Shown in pieces: positions 16,156-24,607 of a stretch of DNA of 35,729 bases. Position 1 is the stretch's first letter. Each line of letters starts with the position of its first letter. Source of the stretch: Flavobacteriales bacterium (lineage in GTDB: Bacteria; Bacteroidota; Bacteroidia; Flavobacteriales_F; PHOS-HE28); the NCBI GenBank assembly GCA_018057455.1, contig JAGPDT010000030.1:1-35729 (forward strand). Direction: 5' to 3'. The position numbers and the translations under genes were made by a program. The notes below the pieces were generated by a model. That model was not told the origin of the DNA, ran no database searches, and saw only the letters and a list, made by a program, of their open reading frames with translations.

Positions 16156-16719
16156 TCAGGCTTCCGCCTTGCGCTCGCGTTTGAGGGCCACCCCGAACTG
16201 CTGGGCCAGGGCCCGTGCTTCCGCATCGGTGAGGCCGCGGCCGAAGGCCACTTTCCTGCCTTGGTATTCAAAGCCCAGTTGTTCCGCGCCACGCGTCCAG
16301 AACGAGGCGCTCAGTTGCCACTTCCAGCTGTCCTTGTCGATGTTCAGCGGGCCGAACCGCTGGATGTTGGCCACAAAGTACCGGTTGGCCTTGCCGAAGC
16401 CGAAGAGGCTGTCCTTCACGGTGAGTTCGCCCTCCTTCAGCCGCCAGAGTTCGAACCCCTTGGTGCGCCAGAGCACCACACGCAGGATGCGTGCCTGGAA
16501 GTAGGCCCAGAACACCAGCATGACCACCAGCGGAACGCGAAGCTCCGGGTCCGTCCCGGTCACGAGTTCATGGAGGAAAGCGGCACCGCAGAGCAACCAG
16601 GCCACCAGCCAGCCGATGAGCATGTACAGCTGGCCATTGGGCAGCCTGTTGCCGATCACCACGCTCATGCCTCCATCGGCCGGGCGCTCAATGCTTACGC
16701 GATCACTGATGAACTCCAT
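16156..16719 (-). CDS. Membrane protein with PH-like C-terminal domain, unknown function
   Basis: A 187-residue protein. Two hydrophobic segments (near residues 32-52, LYMLIGWLVAWLLCGAAFLHE, and 64-84) form a hairpin; the rest is soluble and beta-rich with the pattern of bacterial PH-like domains (GFELWRLKEGELTVKDSLFGFGKANRYF, then a C-terminal helix LTDAEARALAQQFGVAL). No enzyme motif is seen. It overlaps the end of bshA by 17 bases on the same strand, so it is translated from the same message. I do not know its function. Confidence 0.78.
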   Translation of the reverse strand: MEFISDRVSIERPADGGMSVVIGNRLPNGQLYMLIGWLVAWLLCGAAFLHELVTGTDPELRVPLVVMLVFWAYFQARILRVVLWRTKGFELWRLKEGELTVKDSLFGFGKANRYFVANIQRFGPLNIDKDSWKWQLSASFWTRGAEQLGFEYQGRKVAFGRGLTDAEARALAQQFGVALKRERKAEA

Positions 16720-17851
16720 TGGTCTTCACGTGTTCCACCACTTCCTGGTACAAAGCTTCATAGCGCGGCAGCACCTTGCTGATATCGAACCGGGCCGCGG
16801 AGGTGCGTGCGCCGCGGCGGTACCGCTCCAACGTGGCATCGTCCTGCAGGATCGACAAGGCATGTGCTACCATGGCATCGGTATCGCCCACGGCGTTCAG
16901 CAGGCCGACCACGCCGCTCTCCACCACCTCGGCCGTGCCCCCTGCGGCGGTGGTCACCACCGGCACGCCGCAGGCCATGGCTTCCAGCGCGGCCAGGCCG
17001 AAGCTCTCGGTCTCGCTGGTGAGCACGAACAGGTCGCTGCTGGCCACCACCTCCTCGGGTTCCGTCATCTTGCCCAGGAACAGCACATCCTCACAGGTGC
17101 CATTGGCGCGGCACATCATTTCGGCCGCCAAGCGGTCCGGCCCATCACCGATCAGCAACAGGCGCGCGGGCATGCGCTCACGCACGCCCAGGAATACCTT
17201 CAGCACGTCCAGCACGCGTTTCACCGGCCTGAAGTTGCTCACGTGCACCAACAGCTTTTCACCGTTGGGAGCGAAGCGCTGCCGCAGGGCGGGGTCTGCC
17301 TGCGCGGTATACCGGTCCGTGCGGATGAAGTTGGGGATCACGCGGATGTCCCGCTTCACCGGGAAATGCTCGAAGGTCTCGCGGCGCAGGCTTTCGGAAA
17401 CGGCGGTAACGGCCGTGCTGTGCTCAATGGCGAAGGTGATCACCGGCTCAAAGCTGGGGTCGCGCCCCACCAGGGTGATGTCCGTGCCGTGCAAAGTGGT
17501 GATGAAGGGGATGTGGATCCCTTGGGCCCTGAGGATCTGCTGGGCCATCCAGGCCGCCGAGGCGTGCGGAATGGCGTAGTGCACGTGCAGGAGGTCCAAC
17601 CGTTCGTGGCGGGCCACATCAACCAACTTGCTGGTGAGCACCAGTTCGTACGGTTGGTAGTCGAACAGGGGGTAGTCGCTCACGCGTACCTCGTGGTAGA
17701 AGATGTTGGCCTTGCCGTTGCCCAGGCGCACGGGCCTGTCGTAGGTGATGAAGTGGACAATGTGGCCCTCTTCGGCCAAGGCCAGGCCAAGCTCGGTGGC
17801 CACCACCCCCGAACCGCCGAAGGTGGGATAACAGACAATGCCGATGCGCAT
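16703..17851 (-). CDS. bshA: N-acetyl-alpha-D-glucosaminyl L-malate synthase BshA
   Basis: A 382-residue GT4-family glycosyltransferase for the first step of bacillithiol synthesis: transfer of GlcNAc from UDP-GlcNAc to L-malate in the cytoplasm. The N-terminus MRIGIVCYPTFGGSGVVATE is nearly diagnostic, followed by HVHYAIPHASAAWMAQQI and TTLHGTDITLVG. The C-terminal nucleotide-sugar site includes SNFRPVKRVLDVLKVF and TETESFGLAALEAMACGVPVV. No bshB or bshC gene is in the window. A weak -7-like GACCTTTG sits at 17885-17878 on the minus strand, 26 bases upstream. The next gene overlaps its 3' end. Confidence 0.95.
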   Translation of the reverse strand: MRIGIVCYPTFGGSGVVATELGLALAEEGHIVHFITYDRPVRLGNGKANIFYHEVRVSDYPLFDYQPYELVLTSKLVDVARHERLDLLHVHYAIPHASAAWMAQQILRAQGIHIPFITTLHGTDITLVGRDPSFEPVITFAIEHSTAVTAVSESLRRETFEHFPVKRDIRVIPNFIRTDRYTAQADPALRQRFAPNGEKLLVHVSNFRPVKRVLDVLKVFLGVRERMPARLLLIGDGPDRLAAEMMCRANGTCEDVLFLGKMTEPEEVVASSDLFVLTSETESFGLAALEAMACGVPVVTTAAGGTAEVVESGVVGLLNAVGDTDAMVAHALSILQDDATLERYRRGARTSAARFDISKVLPRYEALYQEVVEHVKTNGVHQ

Positions 17852-17977
17852 GGGTACAACAAGTTGAAAAAGCGGTGCAAAGGTCGCAACCAGGGCGCAA
17901 TGGTGGCGGTCATGGCGAATGGCCGGATGCGTGGAGCCCCCAGCCCCGGGGCCATCGCCTCCCCACGTCCGATGGGT

Positions 17978-17985
17978 TACCTTTG
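17978..17985 (+). promoter_or_regulatory. -7 promoter element TACCTTTG for the serine operon
   Basis: TACCTTTG matches TAnnTTTG exactly and lies 43 bases before the ATG at 18029 and 25 before an alternative in-frame ATG at 18011. Confidence 0.65.
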
Positions 17986-18028
17986 CCGCCGCAAATACAA
18001 CCCCATAGGCATGCCCACCGAAACCCGC

Positions 18029-19099
18029 ATGAAGGTACACAACTACAGCGCCGGCCCCTGCATCCTGCCGCAGGAAGTATTCCAACAAGCAGCCCAGGCG
18101 GTCCTGGAACTGGACGGCAGCGGACTGAGCATCCTGGAGATCAGCCACCGCAGCAAGCCGTTCATGGAGATCATGGAAAAGGCGCGGGCCTTGGTGAAGG
18201 AGCTGCTGGGCGCCCCGGACCACTACCAGGTGGTCTTCCTCGGGGGCGGGGCCAGCATGGGTTTCCACCTGGTTCCCCAGAACTTCATGAAGGTCGGCGG
18301 CAAAGGGGCGTACGCCCACACCGGGGAGTGGAGCAAGCGGGCCATCAAGGAAGCCAAGCTGGCCGGTGAGGCCGTGGTGGTGGCCAGCAGCGAGGACAAG
18401 AACTTCACGTACATCCCCAAGGGGTTCAGCGTGCCCGGCGATGCGGACTACTTCCACTTCACCAGTAACAACACCATCTTCGGCACCCAGTACAAGGCCT
18501 TTCCGAAGAGCCCGGTGCCGCTGGTCTGCGACATGAGCAGCGACATCTTCAGCCGGGCGGTGGATGTGGCGGATTTCGCCATGATCTACGCCGGTGCCCA
18601 GAAGAACATGGGCCCGGCGGGCGCCACCATGTACCTGTTCGATCCCGCCGCCTTGGGCAAAACGGGCCGTACCCTGAGCCCCATGATGGACCTGGCCAAC
18701 CACGCGGCCAAGGAAAGCATGTACAACACCCCGCCGGTCTTCCCGGTGTACGTGGTCATGCTCACCCTGGAATGGCTCAAGCGCACCGGCGGGGTGGCCG
18801 CTGCTGAAAAGCGCAACACGGCCAAGGCCGGGCTGCTCTACACCGCGATCGACCGCCTGCCGGTCTTCAAGGGCACCACGGCCAAGGAGGACCGTTCGGC
18901 CATGAACGCCACGTTCGTGCTGCAGGACAAGGCCTTGGAGCCTGCTTTTGACGCGCTGTGGAAGGCGGCCGGCATCAGCGGCCTGCGCGGGCACCGCGAC
19001 GTGGGCGGCTACCGCGCCAGCATGTACAATGCGCTGCCCTTGGAAAGCGTGCAGGCCTTGGTGGAAGTGATGGAGGAATTCGCAAAAAAGAACGGTTGA
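18029..19099 (+). CDS. serC: Phosphoserine aminotransferase
   Basis: A 356-residue class V PLP aminotransferase converting 3-phosphohydroxypyruvate and glutamate to O-phosphoserine. The N-terminus KVHNYSAGPCILPQEVFQQA is the family signature, GGGASMGFHLVPQNF binds the cofactor phosphate and the Schiff-base lysine is in YAGAQKNMGPAGATMYLF. The C-terminus HRDVGGYRASMYNALPLESV is also typical. The start at 18029 gives the family-standard N-terminus; ATG 18011 adds six residues. The serA start follows three bases after the stop. Confidence 0.96.
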   Translation: MKVHNYSAGPCILPQEVFQQAAQAVLELDGSGLSILEISHRSKPFMEIMEKARALVKELLGAPDHYQVVFLGGGASMGFHLVPQNFMKVGGKGAYAHTGEWSKRAIKEAKLAGEAVVVASSEDKNFTYIPKGFSVPGDADYFHFTSNNTIFGTQYKAFPKSPVPLVCDMSSDIFSRAVDVADFAMIYAGAQKNMGPAGATMYLFDPAALGKTGRTLSPMMDLANHAAKESMYNTPPVFPVYVVMLTLEWLKRTGGVAAAEKRNTAKAGLLYTAIDRLPVFKGTTAKEDRSAMNATFVLQDKALEPAFDALWKAAGISGLRGHRDVGGYRASMYNALPLESVQALVEVMEEFAKKNG

Positions 19100-19102
19100 C
19101 CC

Positions 19103-20077
19103 ATGCGCGTGCACGCCAACGACGGAATCTCGAAAGAAGGCAAACAACTGCTCGAGGAGCAGGAATTCACGGTGACCACCGACCATGTGCCCCAAGAAAT
19201 GCTGGCGGCCTATCTGAATGCCGAAAAGGTGGACGCCCTGCTGGTGCGCAGCGCCACCAAGGTGCGCAAAGACCTCATCGACGCCTGCCCGGGCATGAAG
19301 CTGATCGGGCGCGGCGGCGTGGGCATGGACAACATCGACGTGGCCTATGCGCAAAGCAAGGGCCGCAGAGTGGTGAACACCCCGGCCAGCAGCAGCATCA
19401 GCGTGGCCGAACTGGTCATGGCCCACCTCTTCAGCCTGATGCGCGACCTGCACAAGGCCAACCGCCGCATGCCCGCCGAGGGCCACACGGCCTTCAAGGC
19501 CATGAAGAAGGAATACGGCTCGGGCACCGAATTGCGGGGCAAGACCCTGGGCATCGTGGGCCTGGGCCGCATCGGCCGCTGGGTGGCGCGCTACGCCGTG
19601 GGCGCGGGCATGAAGGTGATCTACACGGACCACCACGCCCAGGTCGATTTCCTTGAACTGGAACTCAACGGCGAGACCCACCGCGTGGGCATCAAAATGG
19701 TGCCCATGGCGGAACTGCTGGCCAAGAGCGACGCCATCACGATCCACGTGAACCAGAAGAGCGACGGGGAAGCCGTGCTGGGCGAGGCGGAATTCGCCCT
19801 GATGAAACCGGGCCTGGTGCTGGTGAACACCGCCCGGGGTGCGGCCATCGATGAAAAGGCGTTGATCGCGGCGCTCCACAGCGGCCGCGTGAAAGCCGCC
19901 GGGCTGGACGTGTTCAACAACGAGCCCGCCCCCAACCCCGCGCTGTTGGCCCTGCCCAACGTAAGCCTGTCGCCGCACATCGGCGCCGCCACGCTGGAAG
20001 CCCAGGACCGCATCGGACAGGAACTGGCCGAGCTGCTCACCGCATGGCGTGACGAGGTGACCGTGGGCCGGGGATGA
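19103..20077 (+). CDS. serA: D-3-phosphoglycerate dehydrogenase (short form)
   Basis: A 324-residue NAD-dependent 2-hydroxyacid dehydrogenase, first step of serine synthesis. The NAD-binding loop is GIVGLGRIGRWVARYA, and catalytic arginine, glutamate and histidine lie in NTARGAAID, FNNEPAPNP and LSPHIGAATLEAQ. IGRGGVGMDNIDV is the conserved substrate-domain motif. It lacks the C-terminal ACT regulatory domain of longer SerA proteins, so allosteric serine feedback through ACT is not expected. It follows serC by three bases and overlaps the DUF1015 gene by four (ATGA). Confidence 0.95.
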   Translation: MRVHANDGISKEGKQLLEEQEFTVTTDHVPQEMLAAYLNAEKVDALLVRSATKVRKDLIDACPGMKLIGRGGVGMDNIDVAYAQSKGRRVVNTPASSSISVAELVMAHLFSLMRDLHKANRRMPAEGHTAFKAMKKEYGSGTELRGKTLGIVGLGRIGRWVARYAVGAGMKVIYTDHHAQVDFLELELNGETHRVGIKMVPMAELLAKSDAITIHVNQKSDGEAVLGEAEFALMKPGLVLVNTARGAAIDEKALIAALHSGRVKAAGLDVFNNEPAPNPALLALPNVSLSPHIGAATLEAQDRIGQELAELLTAWRDEVTVGRG

Positions 20078-21291
20078 TCCGCGTGTTCCCCTTCCGGGCC
20101 TGGCGCCCGGCCGTGCACACCGCACACCTGGTGGGTTCGCGTTCCTTCGTCCAGTATTCCCCGGCGCAATTGCGCGAGAAGCTGGCGGGCAACCCGTACA
20201 CCTTCCTGCACATTGTCCATGCCGACCATGACCTGCAAGGCCTGTCCCGCGCGGAGCACTTCGATGCTGTGCGCAACAAGTTCATGGCCTTCACCGCGGA
20301 AGGCATCCTGGAACGCGAGGCAGGACCGGCCTTCTACCTCTATGAGCAAAGCTGCGGCGCCTTCCTCTCCCATGGCCTGATCTGCGCGGTGGACGTGGCC
20401 GACTACCGGGAAGGCCGCATCAAGGTGCACGAACAGACCCTGGTGGCGCGCGAGGAGCTCTTCACGGAATACTTGGACCATACCGGCATCAACGCCGAGC
20501 CGGTGCTGCTGGCCATGCCCGATGCCGCAGCCTTGGAGGCGCAGTTGCAACAAGTGGCGCAGGGCCCGGCCCTGTTCGACTTCTGCACCACGGACCGTGT
20601 GCGGCACCGCTTCTGGAAGCTTGACGCGCCCGAAGAGATCGCCCGTGTGCAAGCGCATTTGGGCCGCACACCGGCCTTGTACATCGCCGACGGCCACCAC
20701 CGCTGCGCCAGCAGCGCCCTGCTCGCACAACGGGCCCATGCAGCCCCGGGCACGCCCAAGGCCGCTTTCCTGGCGTTCATCGTGCCGGACAAGCACCTCT
20801 ACATCTACAACTACGACCGCGTGGTGAAGGGCCTCAACGGCCTGTCCCCGCAGCAATTGCTGGCGGCCTTGCGGCAAGTTGGCGCGCTGGTGGAGCTGCA
20901 CGGCGGCACAGAGCCGCCTGCACCGGGCCACGTGCACCTCTTCCTTGCGGAAAAGTGGTATCGCCTCTCCTTGCCGGTTGATGCATCGGCCACGGTGGTT
21001 GACGCTTTGGACGCCGCGTTGCTGAGCCAACAGGTGTTGGGCCCCGTGCTGGGCATCACGGACCTGCGCACCGATCCGCGCATCCGCTTCGTGCCCGGCA
21101 CCCATGGCCGGCAGGCTTTGGAAGAAGAAGTCCGCTCAGGCAAGGCCGACATGGCCTTCCACTTGGCGGCGGTCACTTTCGGCCAATTACAAGCCGTGGC
21201 CGACAGCGGTGCATCAATGCCGCCGAAGACCACGTGGATCGAGCCCAAGCTGCGCAGCGGCCTCACCATTTATTCGCTGGAAGACGCCTGA
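20074..21291 (+). CDS. DUF1015 family protein in the serine operon
   Basis: A 405-residue cytoplasmic protein of the DUF1015 family. The N-terminal FPFRAWRP and the central YIADGHHRCASSALLAQRA are the recognisable family motifs; DGHHR resembles the phosphate/nucleotide-binding loop of ParB/Srx-fold proteins, which include the serine kinases SerK and SbnI. Its ATG overlaps the serA stop, and the PLP-protein gene follows five bases after its own stop. No serB phosphatase is encoded here. A role in phosphoserine or serine chemistry is therefore an attractive but unproven inference. The family lacks an accepted function that I know of. Confidence 0.9.
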   Translation: MIRVFPFRAWRPAVHTAHLVGSRSFVQYSPAQLREKLAGNPYTFLHIVHADHDLQGLSRAEHFDAVRNKFMAFTAEGILEREAGPAFYLYEQSCGAFLSHGLICAVDVADYREGRIKVHEQTLVAREELFTEYLDHTGINAEPVLLAMPDAAALEAQLQQVAQGPALFDFCTTDRVRHRFWKLDAPEEIARVQAHLGRTPALYIADGHHRCASSALLAQRAHAAPGTPKAAFLAFIVPDKHLYIYNYDRVVKGLNGLSPQQLLAALRQVGALVELHGGTEPPAPGHVHLFLAEKWYRLSLPVDASATVVDALDAALLSQQVLGPVLGITDLRTDPRIRFVPGTHGRQALEEEVRSGKADMAFHLAAVTFGQLQAVADSGASMPPKTTWIEPKLRSGLTIYSLEDA

Positions 21292-21296
21292 AGCCC

Positions 21297-21965
21297 ATGG
21301 ACCTGGCCCAACGCTACCAACGGGTACTGGGGATGATCCCTGCCGGCGTGGAGTTGATCGCCGTGAGCAAGACGCGCACCGTGGCCGAGATCCAGGCCCT
21401 GTACGACCTCGGGCATCGTGCCTTCGGGGAGAATTACCCGCAGGAACTACGCGACAAACAGCCCCGGCTGCCCGCCGACATCCAGTGGCACTTCATAGGC
21501 CACCTGCAAGGCAACAAAGTGAAGTACGTGGCCCCGGTAGCCCATTTGGTCCATGGGGTGGACCGCGTGGCGCTGCTGGATGAACTGGACAAACGGGCCG
21601 CTGCCGCCGACCGCACCTTGGGTGTGCTCCTGCAGGTGCACATGGCCCAAGAAGAAACCAAACACGGCTTCCTGCCGGATGAATTGCGCGCGCTGTTCAG
21701 CCAAGGGAACCTGGGCCCGCGCTGGCCCGCGTTGCAGTTCCGTGGCCTGATGGGCATGGCCACGAACACCGACGACCGCTCGCAGGTGGAGCGTGAGTTC
21801 CGGGGCTTGGCCTCGTTGCGTACCGAACTGGCCGCCACCGGTGCGGTGCCCCCCCTTCGGTTCACCACGCTGTCCATGGGCATGAGCGGCGACCTGCGGG
21901 AAGCTTTGGCCGCGGGCAGTACCCTGGTGCGCGTGGGCACGGCCATCTTCGGGGAACGGCCCTGA
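21297..21965 (+). CDS. YggS family PLP-binding protein (PLPHP)
   Basis: A 222-residue pyridoxal-phosphate homeostasis protein of the YggS/PROSC family, thought to buffer PLP and affect amino-acid pools. The PLP lysine is in LIAVSKTRTVAEIQ, followed by FGENYPQELRDK and IQWHFIGHLQGNKVKYV; the C-terminal phosphate site is LSMGMSGDLREALAAGSTLVRVGTAIFG. All are family signatures. It is the last gene of the serC-serA-DUF1015 run, fitting the PLP requirement of SerC. The start at 21297 is five bases after the DUF1015 stop. Confidence 0.95.
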   Translation: MDLAQRYQRVLGMIPAGVELIAVSKTRTVAEIQALYDLGHRAFGENYPQELRDKQPRLPADIQWHFIGHLQGNKVKYVAPVAHLVHGVDRVALLDELDKRAAAADRTLGVLLQVHMAQEETKHGFLPDELRALFSQGNLGPRWPALQFRGLMGMATNTDDRSQVEREFRGLASLRTELAATGAVPPLRFTTLSMGMSGDLREALAAGSTLVRVGTAIFGERP

Positions 21966-21998
21966 TCGCCGCGCTTCAGGAAGCGGGCGGTTTCCGTC

Positions 21999-22006
21999 TA
22001 CCTTGG
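21999..22006 (+). promoter_or_regulatory. Possible -7 element TACCTTGG
   Basis: TACCTTGG is one base from TAnnTTTG and lies 21 bases upstream of the ATG at 22028, within an AT-richer gap after the serine operon. Confidence 0.4.
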
Positions 22007-22027
22007 TAGGCCCCAAGCCCCCCTACC

Positions 22028-23032
22028 ATGGTACCCACCCCGATCCATGCATGGGCAAGCATCCTTTTCTGCTTGCTTGCACCCATTCCGCTGCGGGCAC
22101 AAAAAAACCTCGACATTGGCATACAGGCGGGTGCTGCCCATTGTTCAGGCGACCTGGGCAATTGGAACGGCCCCCTGCAATGGAACGGCCTTCGTCCGGC
22201 CATGTCCATCACCATCCGCGACTATCTGAACAACCCCCGGCGGTACATCAGCCGGTCGCTCACCACGGAAAGCCGCCTGAGTTGGCACCGGTTGGGCTAC
22301 AACGAACTGGCCTCCACCGGCGGCAAACAAGGGATGGAATTGCCGAATTACCGCCGGGGCCTCAACTTCCGGAACGATCTGCTGGGCATCAGCCAGCACC
22401 TGGTGTTCAACCTGTACAAGGACCCCGGTAAGCCGCTTTTCCAACAACGCATCCATGCCTTTGTCTTTGTGGGCGTGGGTTTGTTCCATGGCCGGCCCAA
22501 GGCCGACTTGTTCCAAGGCACCGCCGACCTGGCCAACCGCTACTACCCGTGGGCCGACGGCACCATCCGCGACCAGCCACGCGGGCAGGCCGATGCACAA
22601 GTGATCGGCCAGGACGGCACGTACGAGACCGATCTGTACAGCTGGATCACCGAGGGCAATAGGGCCGGCAAGGACGAGAGCCCTTGGCATGTGGGGATCC
22701 CGGCCGGTTTCGGCGTACGCTACCTGGCCACCCGGGAAATATCCGTGGGCCTGGAGTGCAGCTACTACCTGTTCTTCACCGATATGCTGGACGCCGTGAG
22801 CGACCGGTACGCCACCTATGCCGAACTGGCCCAAGCCTACCCGGACAGTACCACGCAAATGATGGCACGCTACATCAGCGACCCCACGGGCTGGGGCACC
22901 AACGGACAGGAGAACCTCTTCAGCAGCCGCCGCGGCAACCCCGGCCTGCCGGACTCCTTCAGTTACTTCAGCCTGGAAGTGTGCTACAAATTCAAGCGCA
23001 GCACCCAGCGGCGCAGCTTCGTATCACTTTGA
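22028..23032 (+). CDS. Outer-membrane beta-barrel protein, DUF6089-like
   Basis: A 334-residue exported protein with a signal peptide ending at LRAQ. The mature start NLDIGIQAGAAHCSGDLGNW and the following RPAMSITIRDYLNNPRRYISRSL resemble DUF6089/PorG-like barrels of Bacteroidota, some of which support type IX secretion. Alternating hydrophobic strands recur, for example HAFVFVGVGLFHG, GIPAGFGVRYLA and ISVGLECSYYLFF. The final residues (SYFSLEVCYKF, then a basic tail) do not end in the classic aromatic barrel terminus. Precise role is unknown. Confidence 0.8.
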   Translation: MVPTPIHAWASILFCLLAPIPLRAQKNLDIGIQAGAAHCSGDLGNWNGPLQWNGLRPAMSITIRDYLNNPRRYISRSLTTESRLSWHRLGYNELASTGGKQGMELPNYRRGLNFRNDLLGISQHLVFNLYKDPGKPLFQQRIHAFVFVGVGLFHGRPKADLFQGTADLANRYYPWADGTIRDQPRGQADAQVIGQDGTYETDLYSWITEGNRAGKDESPWHVGIPAGFGVRYLATREISVGLECSYYLFFTDMLDAVSDRYATYAELAQAYPDSTTQMMARYISDPTGWGTNGQENLFSSRRGNPGLPDSFSYFSLEVCYKFKRSTQRRSFVSL

Positions 23033-23042
23033 CCGGCGGGGT

Positions 23043-23429
23043 TCACCGACCACGGATGATCTGGTTGATCTCCGCGCAATCCTGCGCGGAGTCGGCGCTG
23101 GCCTCAAGGGGCTGCACGCTGCCGTCCACCCACACGTACAGGTCGCCAAGGTTCGTGTCCGGATGCAACCGGCAGGCCCGCAGGAACAGGTTGTCGCCGT
23201 CCTTCAGCTGCACGGTCCATTGGCCCGTTTCCGCCATGGTGTCACCGGTGGCCGGGTCCGGTACGCCGTGCAGGGTATCCTTCTTGGATTGGGCGGCGCC
23301 TGCGGCATAGCTCACCACGCAATCCCTGCAAGTGGCATGCAGGGTGGCGCTGTACAAGGGTTCTTCCTTGGTGCAGGCCGATGCAAGGAGCACGCTCACG
23401 AGCACGGTGAACAGATGGCGGTTCCGCAT
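23043..23429 (-). CDS. Small lipoprotein of unknown function
   Basis: A 128-residue lipoprotein: MRNRHLFTVLVSVLLASAC ends in a lipobox with Cys19. The mature part has a CRDC pair (TCRDCVVSYAAG) and two further cysteines (RACRLHP and QDCAEINQ), plus WTVQLKDGDNLFLRACRLHP, suggesting a small beta-sandwich with disulfides. I do not recognise a family. It lies 28 bases downstream of kdnB on the same strand and may share its transcript. The start at 23429 is fixed by the signal sequence. Confidence 0.75.
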   Translation of the reverse strand: MRNRHLFTVLVSVLLASACTKEEPLYSATLHATCRDCVVSYAAGAAQSKKDTLHGVPDPATGDTMAETGQWTVQLKDGDNLFLRACRLHPDTNLGDLYVWVDGSVQPLEASADSAQDCAEINQIIRGR

Positions 23430-23457
23430 GGGCTGCAAGATATTCAAGCCATGCCGA

Positions 23458-24540
23458 TCACATCCGCCGGTACCAGCCCTTGATCCGCTCGCGGTCCAGC
23501 ACCTTTTCCCAATCCGGCCCGAACGCATGGTCCCACATATGCGGCAGTGCGTAGGCCACTTCCGCCATGGCACTGATGGTCTCTTCGCTCCAGTCCTTGG
23601 CCAAGCCCTGCGGAATGTGGATGTTGTTGTGCTTCACCATGCCCTTGAATTCCTGCACGTAGTCGCCATAGACGTCCTCGAGCTTATCGAAGGCGATGCA
23701 GTTGGCGATGCAGTGGTGGATGTCCAGCACCTTGCCCAAACCGTAGCTGAGCGCATGGCACACGCCCACCTCGCTGTAGGTGAGGCTGAGGCCGCCCATG
23801 TAGCTGGCCACCATCAACATTTCGTCGCTCTTGGGGTCGGTGCGTTCGCGGCGCAGGTACACCTCGCGGCACATTTCCAACGCTTTCTCACTGTAAGCCT
23901 CCGCGAAGGTGTTTTTCTTGGTGCCGGTGATGGCCTCCACGCTGTGGATGTAGGTGTCCATGCCGGTGTAGAACCACTGGTCCTGCGGCACGGTGGCGAT
24001 CAGGTCGGGGTCCAGCACGATCTGGTCCAGCACGGTCCAATCGCACTTCAGGCCCAGCTTCTTCACCGGGCCGGTGAGCACGGCGGTCATGCTCACTTCC
24101 GCGCCGGTACCGCTGATGGTGGGCACGCCGCAATGGTAGATGCCGGGTTTCTTGATCAGGTTCAGCCCTTGGTATTGCACGCTGCTGCCTTCGTTGGTGA
24201 ACATCAGCGCGGTGGCTTTGGCGATGTCCAGCAAGGTGCCGCCGCCGATGCCCACGATGCCCGCCGGCAGGCCGCGGCGCTTGAGGATGTCATCGCGCAG
24301 GGCATCCACCTGGCTGGTCTTGGGCTCGTGCTCGGCGCTGATGAAGAAGAGCTCATCACCTTCCTTCACGGGCAGGCGTTCTTTGAATGCCTCGTTATTG
24401 GCGAAGTAGTCGTCCACCACGAAGACCATGAACCCCTTGTTGGCAGCGCGCTGCGGTTCGAGGATCTCGCCGAGCCTATCAAAGGAGCCACGGCCATAGC
24501 AGGTCTTGGTAACGGACTTGAAATTGCGGAAGAGGTTCAT
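23458..24540 (-). CDS. kdnB: 3-deoxy-alpha-D-manno-octulosonate 8-oxidase KdnB
   Basis: A 360-residue iron-containing alcohol dehydrogenase-like protein. The opening NLFRNFKSVTKTCYGRGSF, then GIGGGTLLDIAKATALMFTN and PTISGTGAEVSMTAVLTG, match the KdnB branch described from Shewanella oneidensis. Metal-ligand histidines are expected in GMDTYIHSVEAITGT and in the CHALSYGLG and DIHHCIANCIAF regions. KdnB oxidises the 8-hydroxyl of Kdo, and KdnA then transaminates it to Kdo8N. A kdnA-type gene lies about 2.4 kb upstream on the same strand (26899-28104), strengthening both calls. Another short sugar or alcohol dehydrogenase role is the main alternative. Confidence 0.85.
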   Translation of the reverse strand: MNLFRNFKSVTKTCYGRGSFDRLGEILEPQRAANKGFMVFVVDDYFANNEAFKERLPVKEGDELFFISAEHEPKTSQVDALRDDILKRRGLPAGIVGIGGGTLLDIAKATALMFTNEGSSVQYQGLNLIKKPGIYHCGVPTISGTGAEVSMTAVLTGPVKKLGLKCDWTVLDQIVLDPDLIATVPQDQWFYTGMDTYIHSVEAITGTKKNTFAEAYSEKALEMCREVYLRRERTDPKSDEMLMVASYMGGLSLTYSEVGVCHALSYGLGKVLDIHHCIANCIAFDKLEDVYGDYVQEFKGMVKHNNIHIPQGLAKDWSEETISAMAEVAYALPHMWDHAFGPDWEKVLDRERIKGWYRRM

Positions 24541-24575
24541 GCCGCAAAGGAAAGAAGGAAAGCCGCGGCCATGCC

Positions 24576-24583
24576 TATCCTTG
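24576..24583 (+). promoter_or_regulatory. Possible -7 element TATCCTTG
   Basis: TATCCTTG is one base from TAnnTTTG and lies 24 bases before the DoxX ATG at 24608, in the 67-base gap between the divergent kdnB and DoxX genes. Confidence 0.35.
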
Positions 24584-24607
24584 CAAGTCACGGCATACAC
24601 CTTACCC

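Noticed and set aside
17852-20125. Long minus-strand extension upstream of bshA
   Set aside because: It runs antisense through serC and serA. BshA begins at the family-standard MRIGIVCYPTFGG at 17851.
23071-23090. Palindrome TCCGCGC/GCGCGGA as a terminator
   Set aside because: It lies inside the coding end of the 128-residue lipoprotein gene and has no T-run after it.
23332-24600. Plus-strand frame reading through kdnB into the DoxX gene
   Set aside because: It is antisense to kdnB, which carries clear dehydrogenase motifs; the DoxX protein starts at 24608 in another frame.
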